DNA of 64,000 bases from an uncultured Bacteroides sp. (GTDB lineage: Bacteria > Bacteroidota > Bacteroidia > Cytophagales > Cyclobacteriaceae). Of this stretch, positions 33,160-41,288 are shown in pieces; position 1 is the stretch's first letter, and the number at the start of each line of letters is the position of its first letter. Where the stretch lies: contig CABHOV010000073.1 in the NCBI GenBank assembly GCA_902168185.1, positions 306,512 to 370,511 on the forward strand, given 5' to 3'. The translations under genes and the position numbers were made by a program. The notes below the pieces were generated by a model, which was not told where the DNA came from, made no database searches, and was given only the letters and a program-made list of their open reading frames with translations.

Positions 33160-33503
33160 GCGTTTCAACAAGACGTTATAACATACAAAGGCTTCCTTCA
33201 AGGAGGCCTTTGTTATTTAAATGTGTTAACAGTAATCGATTGATATCAGACATATCTGATATATAGGGAAATATTCTGATCCCTTCACAACGTGGTTATC
33301 CTATGAACCGCACACGGTACGTGCGTACAGCCCCTCAGTTGTTTGAAAAAGGCTTTTTCCTCTTCAAAAAATGAATAAAAAACATCTAAGGGAATGAAAT
33401 TTTAAAATCAGAATAGGCTGATTTCCGTTGGTTGCTGTTTCACCATATTTGAGAACAGTTTCATGGTAAACACAAACGTTGCACCACGTAAACGACCACA
33501 AAA
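33160..33503. other. Intergenic region with two dyads
   Basis: 344 bases between the dismutase and the Cys-tailed gene. Besides the terminator it holds ATATCAGA-catA-TCTGATAT (33243-33262) and GTACG-TG-CGTAC near 33316-33327, either of which could be an operator. No reading frame or known RNA is visible. Confidence 0.4.
33186..33217 (+). terminator. Intrinsic terminator of the superoxide dismutase gene
   Basis: CAAAGGCTTCCT (33186-33197) pairs with AGGAGGCCTTTG (33201-33212) with one mismatch, then TTATTT. Confidence 0.8.
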
Positions 33504-34067
33504 ATGTATAGCCCTATGAATTTAATGATGAGTTCAATAACCGCGGTTTTTTTTCTTTTCAGTAACTTCTTTGGGATTTCTGTTGCACCTGAAACAGCAA
33601 CGAAAACGACTATATCTTCATTCGAAGATAAAAGTAAATTCCTGATTGAAGCGGGCAGATCTGTTACTGTAAAAGAGAATTGTAACATCGGTCCGAATAC
33701 AGTACTGGAAGTACGGGGCGTGTTGCTGATCGAAGGAGATCTCGTGATCCGTAAGGATCTTGAACTCATCGTTGCAGGCGAAGGTAAACTATATATCAAA
33801 GGCGATGTAATTGCGCAGTCTACTGCCATAAAAAATATTCAGGTTCTTGATCGCGGTGAACTATCTGTCGAGGGTACTTTCAATGCGAATGAGAATACAA
33901 AAATCATGACACAAGGTGGAGGATCCATAACCACCAACCGGGTAGTGGCAAGTAAGACAGTTCAGATCACGGGTACACGTCAATTCGTGGCCTCTGCCTG
34001 TGCCTGCGACAGCGGGTTGAACTGTGATTTTTGCCAGATGTTCCCGGTATCAAGACGTTCAAAATAA
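33504..34067 (+). CDS. Exported beta-helix-like protein with Cys-rich tail
   Basis: 187 residues; the start is ATG at 33504, with in-frame ATGs at 33516 and 33525 also possible. An N-terminal hydrophobic segment (about 8-25, SSITAVFFLFSNFFGISVA) is followed by a repetitive beta stretch (about 45-165: TVLEVRGVLLIEGDLVIRKD, LIVAGEGKLYIKGDV, VLDRGELSVEGTFN, IMTQGGGSITTN), like a small beta-helix or bactofilin-like wall. The last 25 residues contain CACDSGLNCDFC, five cysteines, and end SRRSK. I recognise no specific family. The Cys cluster could bind metal or form disulfides on the cell surface. Confidence 0.75.
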   Translation: MYSPMNLMMSSITAVFFLFSNFFGISVAPETATKTTISSFEDKSKFLIEAGRSVTVKENCNIGPNTVLEVRGVLLIEGDLVIRKDLELIVAGEGKLYIKGDVIAQSTAIKNIQVLDRGELSVEGTFNANENTKIMTQGGGSITTNRVVASKTVQITGTRQFVASACACDSGLNCDFCQMFPVSRRSK

Positions 34068-34134
34068 CACAAGACTTTTCATTGGGCTACTACGGGTTAT
34101 CTACCCGATCCGTTATCAGGTAAACAAATTCAAT

Positions 34135-34161
34135 AAGGCTTCTATCCGGAAGCCTTTTTTT
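34135..34161 (+). terminator. Intrinsic terminator of the Cys-tailed protein gene
   Basis: AAGGCTTC (34135-34142) and GAAGCCTT (34149-34156) form a perfect stem, followed by a run of seven T. Confidence 0.9.
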
Positions 34162-34192
34162 GTTTCTATCTTGAAACGAATATATTCTATTA

Positions 34193-35092
34193 ATGAGAAC
34201 TCTAAAGTCAGACACACTGCTGATAGCAACGTGCATAATCATGCTTTCATCCTGTCAATCTAAACTAACGAAAGAGAAACTGAGCAAGAATATAGCATCG
34301 GTGCTCGGGGAACAACCTGGCGTATTCGCTGTAGCGTTTAAAGATTTAACGACAGGCGAAGAAATATTGATTGGTGAACGCGAAAGCTTTCATGCTGCCA
34401 GCACAATGAAAACACCCGTATTGATAGAGGTATGCAAACAGGTAGTGGCTGGTAAATTTTCACTGACAGATTCAATTGTCCTAAAGAATGAATTTAAAAG
34501 TATAGCAGATAGCAGTGTGTTTACGTTAGACCCACAAGATGATAGCGAGCGGGAACTATATAATCACCTGGGTGAGAAGCGATCGATTTCTTCACTCGCA
34601 TACGACATGATTATTGCCAGCAGTAATCTGGCTACGAATTTAATTATTGAACTAGTCGATGCTAAAAATGTAACACAGACGATGCGCGATCTCGGTGCCA
34701 GAGATATACAAGTGTTGCGGGGCGTGGAGGATGCTAAAGCTTTTGATCGCGGACTTATAAATACAACTACTGCTTACGACCTGATGGTGATCTTCGAAAA
34801 GATAGCGAATGGTGAAGCTGTTAATCCGGAAGCATCACAGATTATGATTGGTATACTTTCAGATCAGAAGTTTAATGAGATCATTCCTGCAAAACTCCCG
34901 AATGATGTTAAGGTTGCCCATAAGACTGGAAACATTGCCGGTGTAAATCACGATTCGGGTATCGTATTTCTTCCCGATGGACGAAAGTATATAGTGGTGC
35001 TGTTATCCAAAGAAGTGAAAGATGAAAAGGCAGCGATAGCAGCCATGGCTTCTGTTTCGGAAATGATTTATAGCTATATGATGCAGCCGTAA
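34193..35092 (+). CDS. Class A beta-lactamase-like serine hydrolase lipoprotein
   Basis: 299 residues. IIMLSSC (Cys21) is a lipobox. The penicillin-binding fold motifs are in order: STMK (Ser70, Lys73), SSN (143-145, SDN variant) and HKTGN (Lys244-Thr-Gly). This is the beta-lactamase2 family, which contains class A enzymes and many lactam-insensitive hydrolases. I cannot identify a clean ExxLN omega-loop Glu, and the Asp of SDN is replaced by Ser, so true beta-lactamase activity is doubtful. It is predicted to be anchored in the cell envelope. Confidence 0.88.
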   Translation: MRTLKSDTLLIATCIIMLSSCQSKLTKEKLSKNIASVLGEQPGVFAVAFKDLTTGEEILIGERESFHAASTMKTPVLIEVCKQVVAGKFSLTDSIVLKNEFKSIADSSVFTLDPQDDSERELYNHLGEKRSISSLAYDMIIASSNLATNLIIELVDAKNVTQTMRDLGARDIQVLRGVEDAKAFDRGLINTTTAYDLMVIFEKIANGEAVNPEASQIMIGILSDQKFNEIIPAKLPNDVKVAHKTGNIAGVNHDSGIVFLPDGRKYIVVLLSKEVKDEKAAIAAMASVSEMIYSYMMQP

Positions 35093-35127
35093 TTTAGATG
35101 ATATTCTTATTCGGTAAATTAAAGCTT

Positions 35128-35135
35128 TATCTTGC
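35128..35135 (+). promoter_or_regulatory. -7 variant before the PhnA-domain gene
   Basis: TATCTTGC, inside TTTATCTTGC, lies 24 bases before the ATG at 35159. It is one of three similar variant boxes in the window. Confidence 0.3.
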
Positions 35136-35158
35136 AGGCATAATAAGTATACTAACAC

Positions 35159-35368
35159 ATGGAAGTTAAAGACAGTAATGGCAACGTGCTGAACGATGGA
35201 GATTCAGTTACATTAATTAAAGATCTGAAAGTAAAAGGTTCTTCGCTTACCTTAAAGCGCGGTACGGTTGTTAAAAAGATTAAGCTTACAGAGGACGCAA
35301 GCGAAGTCGATTGCCGCGTGAACGGAAGTAGCATTGTGCTAAGAACAGAATTTCTGAAGAAGATGTAA
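35159..35368 (+). CDS. Stand-alone PhnA (YjdM C-terminal) domain protein
   Basis: 69 residues: [25 protein letters not shown], then [12 protein letters not shown] and [20 protein letters not shown] (parts). This is the C-terminal SH3-like domain of PhnA/YjdM proteins, lacking the N-terminal zinc ribbon. Full-length YjdM was named from the phosphonate locus but its biochemical role is unclear. The short form occurs in Bacteroidota as an independent small protein. The gene is monocistronic and converges on the next gene. Confidence 0.88.
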   Translation: MEVKDSNGNVLNDGDSVTLIKDLKVKGSSLTLKRGTVVKKIKLTEDASEVDCRVNGSSIVLRTEFLKKM

Positions 35369-35483
35369 GAAGGCACGAAGCCAGTTCAAGATATTCATGA
35401 AGACTAAAACATATTCAGTATATACTGAGTATGTTTTAGAATATATCGCATATATACTTTATGACATGCTATCGTTGATCGAA

Positions 35484-35912
35484 TCAGTAATTCCTTCGGA
35501 TGAGATATACAAACCCTGCACGAATAGAAAACTCTCCTTTGAAATAAAAATCACCGATAGCTTCAAATTTCCAGTTCGCATCGAGCGGTTTCATCCAACC
35601 GCCCCCGAGGGAAAGATCGTTCTCTCCAATTAATCCGCGGAAGCGTATAAAGGCCTCTTCGACCGGAAACCACCGTATACCCGTTACAAAACTAACTTCA
35701 TCGGCTGTCCAGATTTCAATGCCTCCGGTAGCAGTAAAATTTCGCGTCAGAAAATAATTACCCTCTACGCCAATCTGGGCCTTGCCAGCAATATTATCAT
35801 TGTCGGTTTTCATCAGGTCGGTTCCTACACCAATCATGATGTCTTTGGCGATCTGCGAAAACGTTGTAATCGAAACAAGCAGGAAGGGAACGATCAGGAT
35901 TTTTTTTGCCAT
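35484..35912 (-). CDS. Small outer-membrane beta-barrel protein
   Basis: 142 residues with a signal peptide (about 1-19, LLVSITTFSQ). The rest alternates hydrophobic and polar residues in short strands ending in aromatic residues (AQIGVEGNYFLTRNFTATGG, WKFEAIGDFYFKGEFSIRAGF), like the outer-membrane beta-barrel (PF13505-type) proteins of Bacteroidota, and terminates in an aromatic residue (RRNY). Function unknown. It is divergent from the cobalamin locus. Confidence 0.8.
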   Translation of the reverse strand: MAKKILIVPFLLVSITTFSQIAKDIMIGVGTDLMKTDNDNIAGKAQIGVEGNYFLTRNFTATGGIEIWTADEVSFVTGIRWFPVEEAFIRFRGLIGENDLSLGGGWMKPLDANWKFEAIGDFYFKGEFSIRAGFVYLIRRNY

Positions 35913-35987
35913 ATACTATCAGACATGCAAATATAGCAGTTCGTAATTCACAAGACATTGTTAATCGGCTAATGGTTAACAAGCGCA

Positions 35988-36019
35988 GTTGAACAAGATT
36001 AAAATTACAGCTATACTTG
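35988..36019 (+). promoter_or_regulatory. Promoter of the cobalamin riboswitch / btuB transcript
   Basis: GTTG (35988-35991), a 20-bp spacer and TATACTTG (36012-36019; one base off TAnnTTTG) place the transcript start near 36025, just where the riboswitch begins. Confidence 0.5.
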
Positions 36020-36026
36020 CAGCTGT

Positions 36027-36235
36027 ATTGGTTTTTATCACCTGTGGGTGATGAGATTAAAAGGGAATTCCGGTGTAACTCCGGAGCAGTTCCCGCTACT
36101 GTAATCCCGACTTTAGGTGTACTAAAGTCTATGCTCGTGCAAGAAAAGTCATTATTCATAAACCGATGAATGAGAAGGCAAGCAAGAGCAGGGAAAGCCA
36201 GGAGACCTGCCACTACAATAAATTCAATTCAATGC
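36027..36235 (+). ncRNA. Cobalamin (AdoCbl) riboswitch
   Basis: The conserved B12 box AGCCAGGAGACCTGCC lies at 36196-36211. Upstream are other family hallmarks: ATCACCTGTGGGTGAT (P2-like stem), GGGAATTCCGGTGTAA, CCGGAGCAGTTCCCGCTACTGTAA. This is a classical cobalamin riboswitch that senses adenosylcobalamin and shuts off B12 uptake. About 145 bases separate the B12 box from the btuB ATG. A U-rich tract at about 36318-36333 could help termination, but I see no strong terminator, so translation control is also possible. Confidence 0.95.
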
Positions 36236-36355
36236 TTCGGGTAAAAAGCAATGGATGTGACCTTGACGATGATTGCCTATACTCGCGCAATCACACGCTT
36301 TGATCTCATTCAAGCCTTTTACTCTTTTTTCACAGATCCCTTAAAAAACCTAGTA

Positions 36356-38287
36356 ATGAAAAAGGAGAGAAAAGTATGGGCAATCACGTTGATTGCCGTT
36401 TGGTTGTTGGCGCCAAATAAAACAATTGCTCAGCAGGATTCATTGGCTTTATCTAACCTCGATGAAGTCGTTATCACCGCTACAAAATTTCCAAAAAACC
36501 AAAGTGAAACCGGTAAGGTTCTAACGGTCATTGATGAAGAACAGTTAAGCCGCAGTGCGGGTAAAGACCTGGCACAAGTACTCAACGAACAAGTGGGTAT
36601 AGTTATAACCGGAGCAAACAGCAATCCAGGTAAAGATAAATCGGTATACCTGCGTGGTGCCAAGAGTGAGTATACATTGGTGTTGTTGGATGGTATACCG
36701 TTGAACGACCCAAGCAGTATTGGTGGAGGTGCGTTTGATCTGCGTATGTTGCCGATCGATCAGATCGAGCGTATTGAAATTCTTAAAGGAAGTCAGTCTA
36801 CGCTATACGGAACCGATGCTATAGCTGGTGTTATCAATATCATTACAAAAAAGAAAGGTGATAAACTGGTAGGTGTTTCTGGTATGGCAGGCTATGGCAG
36901 CTATAATACTCGTAAGGGTAATGTGGTAGTGGCCGGCACAACCAGTATTATAGACTATAACGTTGGCTATACGTATTTAAAGACTGATGGTATAAGCGAA
37001 GCAAAAGATACTACGGATACTGGTAACTTTGATAAGGACGGGTACAATCAGAATTCGATACAGGCAAATGTTGGCTTCAAGCCAACGGATAATATTTCAA
37101 TCAGACCATTTGTGCGCTACAGCAAGTTTGATGGTAAGTATGATGCCGGTGCATTTAGTGATGACAAAAACTCCGACTATAAATCTAAATTTTTCAATGC
37201 CGGTCTTAATAGTCAGATAGCCTTTTCCAAAGGCGCTCTAAACATTCAATATGGCTACAATAAGATTGGTCGTGATTATATACAACCCGATTTTTTTGAT
37301 CCTGCGATAATCGCTACAACCTCCTATACCGGTAAATTTCATAATGCAGAAGCATTTGTAAACTATAACCTGGCAGAACATTTCCAGGTATTAGGTGGTG
37401 TAAATTACCAGAATCAAAAAATGAATGTTGAAGGATCAGATGCATTAAAAGAATCTTCACTCGATATGCTCAGTCCGTATGCTTCATTTTTTATAAAAGA
37501 CATACAAGGTTTTTCGGCTGAACTAGGAGGACGATCTGTTCACCATTCGCAGTTTGGTAATACATTTATCTATAGTATAAATCCATCGTATCTTATCAAT
37601 CGCAAAATTAAGCTGTTTGCCAATTACTCGACCGGGTTCAAGACACCTGTAATAGATCAATTGTATAACAAGGACTACGGTAACGAAGATCTGAAACCTG
37701 AGAAAAGTAAAAACCTTGAAGCCGGAGTTGACTTTACTGTTTTTAATGATAAACTGGTTCTTCGTGCAACAGCCTTTTCAAGAAAGATTGAAAACGTAAT
37801 TGTATATCTGTATCCAGGTTATGTTAATATGAATAAGCAAAATGATAAAGGAGTTGAACTGGAAGCAGAGTTTGCTGTTACTGACAAAATAAAGCTGAAA
37901 GCATTTTACGCGTTCGTAGAGGGCGATCTTACCACGAAGCTTACACCGGAACGCGATACTACTTATAATAACCTGATCAGACGGCCGAAACACTCCGTGG
38001 GTATAAATGTAGGATATGCTATAACAAGCAATCTGTTTGTAAGCGCCAACCTGAAAACCTTTGGTAAACGCAATGATCTTTTCTTTAATCCTATAACGTT
38101 TAATAATGATCTTATTGCAATGGATGCTTATCAACTGCTGGATGTTTATGCAGAGTATAAATTCCTTGCCGGGAAGTTAAAGGTGTTTGCCGATGTACGA
38201 AACATACTGGATAAAGACTACTACGAAACCTATGGCTATACTACAATGGGTATAAATGGAAATGTAGGTGTTTCCTTTAGTCTTTAA
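36356..38287 (+). CDS. btuB: TonB-dependent vitamin B12 receptor
   Basis: 643 residues from the ATG at 36356, which directly precedes the signal peptide MKKERKVWAITLIAVW...TIAQ; an in-frame ATG at 36251 would prepend 35 residues and abolish it. The plug domain has the TonB box region (DEVVITATKFPKN), YLRGAKSEYTLVLLDGIPLN and ERIEILKGSQSTLYGTDAIAG; the barrel runs to the C-terminal GNVGVSFSL with a terminal Leu. The riboswitch upstream and cob genes downstream identify corrinoids as the substrate. Only 33 bases separate it from cobU. Confidence 0.95.
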   Translation: MKKERKVWAITLIAVWLLAPNKTIAQQDSLALSNLDEVVITATKFPKNQSETGKVLTVIDEEQLSRSAGKDLAQVLNEQVGIVITGANSNPGKDKSVYLRGAKSEYTLVLLDGIPLNDPSSIGGGAFDLRMLPIDQIERIEILKGSQSTLYGTDAIAGVINIITKKKGDKLVGVSGMAGYGSYNTRKGNVVVAGTTSIIDYNVGYTYLKTDGISEAKDTTDTGNFDKDGYNQNSIQANVGFKPTDNISIRPFVRYSKFDGKYDAGAFSDDKNSDYKSKFFNAGLNSQIAFSKGALNIQYGYNKIGRDYIQPDFFDPAIIATTSYTGKFHNAEAFVNYNLAEHFQVLGGVNYQNQKMNVEGSDALKESSLDMLSPYASFFIKDIQGFSAELGGRSVHHSQFGNTFIYSINPSYLINRKIKLFANYSTGFKTPVIDQLYNKDYGNEDLKPEKSKNLEAGVDFTVFNDKLVLRATAFSRKIENVIVYLYPGYVNMNKQNDKGVELEAEFAVTDKIKLKAFYAFVEGDLTTKLTPERDTTYNNLIRRPKHSVGINVGYAITSNLFVSANLKTFGKRNDLFFNPITFNNDLIAMDAYQLLDVYAEYKFLAGKLKVFADVRNILDKDYYETYGYTTMGINGNVGVSFSL

Positions 38288-38320
38288 TTAGGGATAATAA
38301 TACTTAGTTAACCAAGTGCT

Positions 38321-38836
38321 ATGATAATTCTCGTAACCGGAGGTGCCCGCAGTGGAAAGAGTCGCTATGCGCAGGAACGCGCAAAGCTGGCAACGGAGCA
38401 ACCGGTATACGTTGCCACGGCACGGGTATGGGACGAGGATTTCAAAAGCAGGATCAGACGACATCAACAGGAGCGTGGCCCGGAGTGGACCAACTTTGAG
38501 ACAGAAAAGCATATAAGTACATTGCCGCTCGACGGCAGAGTCGTAGTGGTAGACTGTGTTACGCTTTGGCTTACTAATTTTTTTGTAGATCATCAACAAG
38601 ATATAGAGGCTGCATTGGCCGAATTCAAAAATGAGATTGATAAAGTCGCTGCACAGGCAGCGACTTTCATCATTATTACAAATGAGATCGGCATGGGACT
38701 TCATGCTGATACCGAAGTAGGAAGAAAGTTTGTAGACTTGCAAGGATGGGCTAATCAATATATAGCATCACAAGCCGAAGAAGTAATTTTTATGGTGTCG
38801 GGTATACCGGTCAGAATAAAACCTGCAACGCATTAA
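38321..38836 (+). CDS. cobU: Adenosylcobinamide kinase / adenosylcobinamide-phosphate guanylyltransferase
   Basis: 171 residues. The Walker A loop is TGGARSGKSRYAQ at the N-terminus, followed by VYVATARVWDEDFKSRIRRH with the guanylylated His, and TNEIGMGLHADTEVGRKFVD. CobU phosphorylates adenosylcobinamide and then activates it with GMP, preparing it for CobS. It is the second gene of the B12-controlled operon; cobT starts three bases after its stop. Confidence 0.95.
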   Translation: MIILVTGGARSGKSRYAQERAKLATEQPVYVATARVWDEDFKSRIRRHQQERGPEWTNFETEKHISTLPLDGRVVVVDCVTLWLTNFFVDHQQDIEAALAEFKNEIDKVAAQAATFIIITNEIGMGLHADTEVGRKFVDLQGWANQYIASQAEEVIFMVSGIPVRIKPATH

Positions 38837-38839
38837 TGT

Positions 38840-39883
38840 ATGAAGAAATTTAAGATTAAGCCTGTCAATGCTTCCCTCGAACAATCGCTGAAGCGGAAGA
38901 TCGATCAGAAGACAAAACCATTGGGAGCGTTAGGTCGGTTGGAGGAACTGGCATTGCAAATTGGCACCATTCAACAGACGCTTACACCAGCACTGTCCAA
39001 TCCACATATACTTGTTTTCGCAGGCGATCATGGTATCGTAGAAGAAGGCGTGAGTGCTTATCCGCAGGAAGTTACCTGGCAGATGGTAATGAATTTTATA
39101 CAAGGTGGCGCTGCTATCAACGTTTTCTGCAAGCAGCATGGTATAACATTGAACGTAGTGGACGCAGGGGTTAACTATGATTTTCCGGAAGGTCTCGAAG
39201 GACTCATTTATAACAAAGTGGGCAAAGGCACCCGTAATTTTTTAAAAGGACAGGCCATGACAATCGAGCAGGCACAACGGTGTATAGAGTCTTCCTCTGA
39301 AATTATAAAGAGTATACATGCCAAAGGCTGTAACATTATCGGCTTTGGAGAGATGGGTATCGGGAACACAACTTCAGCGAGCGCATTGATGAGTTTGTTT
39401 TGTGATATACCTGTGGCACAATGTGTCGGTCGTGGCACAGGATTAAATGAAACCGCACTCCAGCATAAAACAGCAGTGGTCACGGAAGCACTGAAGCAAT
39501 ACAACAAACACGATACACCGATTGCCATGCTCGCTACATTTGGTGGTTTCGAAATCGCCCAGATAGTAGGGGCGATGTTGCAGGCGGCAGAACTTGGAAT
39601 GATTATACTCGTAGATGGTTTCATTACAACATCGGCATACCTGGTAGCGCAGGCAATAGAACCTGCCGTGCGCGACTATAGTATATTTTGCCATCAGTCG
39701 CAGGAGAAAGGACATACCCTCATGTTGCAGGCGCTTGATGTGAAGCCACTGCTTGATTTAAACATGCGCCTTGGCGAAGGCACCGGTGCAGCAGTAGCAT
39801 ATCCGATTGTACAATCTGCGGTAGCATTTCTAAATCAGATGGCGAGTTTTGAATCGGCTAGTGTGAGCGGGAAGAAGGCGTAA
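38840..39883 (+). CDS. cobT: Nicotinate-nucleotide--dimethylbenzimidazole phosphoribosyltransferase
   Basis: 347 residues. ILVFAGDHGIVEEGVSAYP, GGAAINVFCKQHGI, IIGFGEMGIGNTTSASAL and the late LNMRLGEGTGAAVAYPIV (catalytic Glu) are family signatures. CobT makes alpha-ribazole phosphate, the activated lower ligand of cobalamin. It sits between cobU and cobS in the nucleotide-loop assembly operon. The gene is a good example of the ATA-after-T codon habit of this genome. Confidence 0.97.
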   Translation: MKKFKIKPVNASLEQSLKRKIDQKTKPLGALGRLEELALQIGTIQQTLTPALSNPHILVFAGDHGIVEEGVSAYPQEVTWQMVMNFIQGGAAINVFCKQHGITLNVVDAGVNYDFPEGLEGLIYNKVGKGTRNFLKGQAMTIEQAQRCIESSSEIIKSIHAKGCNIIGFGEMGIGNTTSASALMSLFCDIPVAQCVGRGTGLNETALQHKTAVVTEALKQYNKHDTPIAMLATFGGFEIAQIVGAMLQAAELGMIILVDGFITTSAYLVAQAIEPAVRDYSIFCHQSQEKGHTLMLQALDVKPLLDLNMRLGEGTGAAVAYPIVQSAVAFLNQMASFESASVSGKKA

Positions 39884-39928
39884 GGCGGAAAGCTAAATGA
39901 AGACTTATAATATAGTATAAATATTTTT

Positions 39929-40705
39929 TTGAGACGAGAGCTTCAAATATTTTTCACGGCCGTCATGTTTTACACGCGTATACCTTGTCCGCGGTGGGTA
40001 GATCATGATGCGGCAAACCTCAATGAAGCTACGCGTTACTTCCCATTGATCGGCTGGATTGTCGCAGCCTTTTCGTGGTTGATTTTTGCAGGCAGTAAAT
40101 ATTTATTTCCTGCTGAGATAAGTGTAGTCCTTTCTATAGTGGCGGGTATATTCATTACCGGTGCCTTTCATGAAGATGGTTTGGCTGATGTATGCGATGG
40201 CTTTGGTGGTGGCTGGACGAAAGAAAAAATCCTGACGATCATGAAAGATAGCCGGGTAGGGACGTATGGCGTTGTTGGATTGATCTTTATTCTGCTACTG
40301 AAATTTTTCTCGTTGTTACAATTCGGTTCTCTTCCAGGATTGCACTTTGCTTTGATATTGGGTATTGCGCATTCGCTCAGCAGACTGTCGGCAGTAATGA
40401 TAATTTTTACCTCTGTATATGCCCGTGAAGATGCTGATAGTAAAGCTAAGCCTGTCGCGCAGCAATTGCGTTTGAAAAACCTTCTGATCGCTTCATTGTG
40501 GGCGATTATACCGCTGGCAATATTGGTATATATTAATGTGTTGATGCTAGTGGTTGTTATTCCTGTAGCGTTGGTCACTATATATCTGCGATGGTATTTT
40601 AAAAAATGGATTGGCGGATATACTGGTGACTGTCTGGGGGCAACACAACAGATAAATGAAGTTGTAATCTATTTAAGTATCCTGGCGTTATGGAGATTTA
40701 TGTAA
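39929..40705 (+). CDS. cobS: Adenosylcobinamide-GDP ribazoletransferase
   Basis: 258 residues from a TTG start at 39929 (LRRELQIFFTAVMFYTRIP); no ATG gives a better N-terminus, and this segment aligns with the start of CobS proteins. The chain is hydrophobic with about six helices and includes NEATRYFPLIGWIVA, GAFHEDGLADVCDGFGGG and MKDSRVGTYGVVGL, which hold the conserved Asp residues. CobS joins alpha-ribazole (phosphate) to GDP-cobinamide in the membrane. Its 3' end overlaps cobC by 16 bases. Confidence 0.95.
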   Translation: MRRELQIFFTAVMFYTRIPCPRWVDHDAANLNEATRYFPLIGWIVAAFSWLIFAGSKYLFPAEISVVLSIVAGIFITGAFHEDGLADVCDGFGGGWTKEKILTIMKDSRVGTYGVVGLIFILLLKFFSLLQFGSLPGLHFALILGIAHSLSRLSAVMIIFTSVYAREDADSKAKPVAQQLRLKNLLIASLWAIIPLAILVYINVLMLVVVIPVALVTIYLRWYFKKWIGGYTGDCLGATQQINEVVIYLSILALWRFM

Positions 40706-41223
40706 TCCGTCACACTACGCCAGACGTTGCCAAGGGCGTTTGTTATGGGCATTCCAATATCCCGGTTACGCTTGCTTTTGAAGAGGAAGTTCGACCTATA
40801 CTTTTAAAAATTCCGCAGCACATACAGATAATATATACCAGTCCACTACAGCGATGTGCCCGGTTGGCAACGGCTATAGCGGCTCAAAACAATGTTCACG
40901 TCATAGCAGACGATCGTTTAAAAGAATTGAATTTCGGTGATTGGGAAATGCAGCGTTGGGATGCTATAGAACAAACAGCATTGATGCGCTGGATGGACAA
41001 CTATGAGGAAGAATGTTGTCCTAATGGAGAATCGTACTTGCAGCTTGTAAGCCGTGTTAAAAATTTTCTGGAAGCTATTGGCACTTCCGACCATCAGGCA
41101 ATCGCGGTTGTTACCCACGGAGGCGTTATCAAATCGATGAAAGCGATTATCGACAAAATCTCACTGAAAGACGCAATGGCTTATCAGTCAGCGTACGGAG
41201 AAATCATCCGCTTCCAATTATAA
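40690..41223 (+). CDS. cobC: Alpha-ribazole phosphatase-type histidine phosphatase
   Basis: 177 residues. The phosphohistidine motif is YVIRHTTPDV (RHxxP variant of RHG), with TSPLQRCARLATAIA, ELNFGDWEMQRWDAI and VVTHGGVIKSM completing the histidine phosphatase fold. Position in the operon and the 16-base overlap with cobS argue for the alpha-ribazole phosphate phosphatase CobC rather than a general phosphatase. It is the last gene of the corrinoid locus. Confidence 0.9.
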   Translation: MEIYVIRHTTPDVAKGVCYGHSNIPVTLAFEEEVRPILLKIPQHIQIIYTSPLQRCARLATAIAAQNNVHVIADDRLKELNFGDWEMQRWDAIEQTALMRWMDNYEEECCPNGESYLQLVSRVKNFLEAIGTSDHQAIAVVTHGGVIKSMKAIIDKISLKDAMAYQSAYGEIIRFQL

Positions 41224-41233
41224 ATTTATTTTT

Positions 41234-41264
41234 CTTGCGTTGAACCAAAAGCTTTCTACATTTG
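41234..41264 (+). promoter_or_regulatory. Promoter of the Rrf2 regulator gene
   Basis: CTTG (41234-41237), 19-bp spacer, TACATTTG (41257-41264; exact TAnnTTTG). The predicted start of transcription lies inside the dyad operator that follows. Confidence 0.6.
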
Positions 41265-41265
41265 T

Positions 41266-41288
41266 ACTGTAATAAATAAGATTACAGT
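41266..41288 (+). promoter_or_regulatory. Dyad operator immediately before the Rrf2 start codon
   Basis: ACTGTAAT-N7-ATTACAGT, a perfect 8-bp dyad that ends one base before the ATG at 41289 and covers the predicted transcription start. The same half-sites and spacing recur before the next gene. Confidence 0.65.

Noticed and set aside
34193..35092. Functional antibiotic-resistance beta-lactamase
   Set aside because: SxxK and KTG motifs are present, but SDN reads SSN and no clear omega-loop Glu is found, so resistance should not be claimed from sequence.
35397..35633. 78-codon plus-strand frame between the PhnA-domain gene and the barrel gene
   Set aside because: Most of it is antisense to the well-supported barrel protein (35484-35912), and the upstream part is low-complexity TATA-rich spacer.
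36251..36355. In-frame 35-residue N-terminal extension of btuB, or a leader peptide
   Set aside because: It has no stop before the btuB ATG and would bury the signal peptide; the ATG at 36356 with MKKERK explains export.
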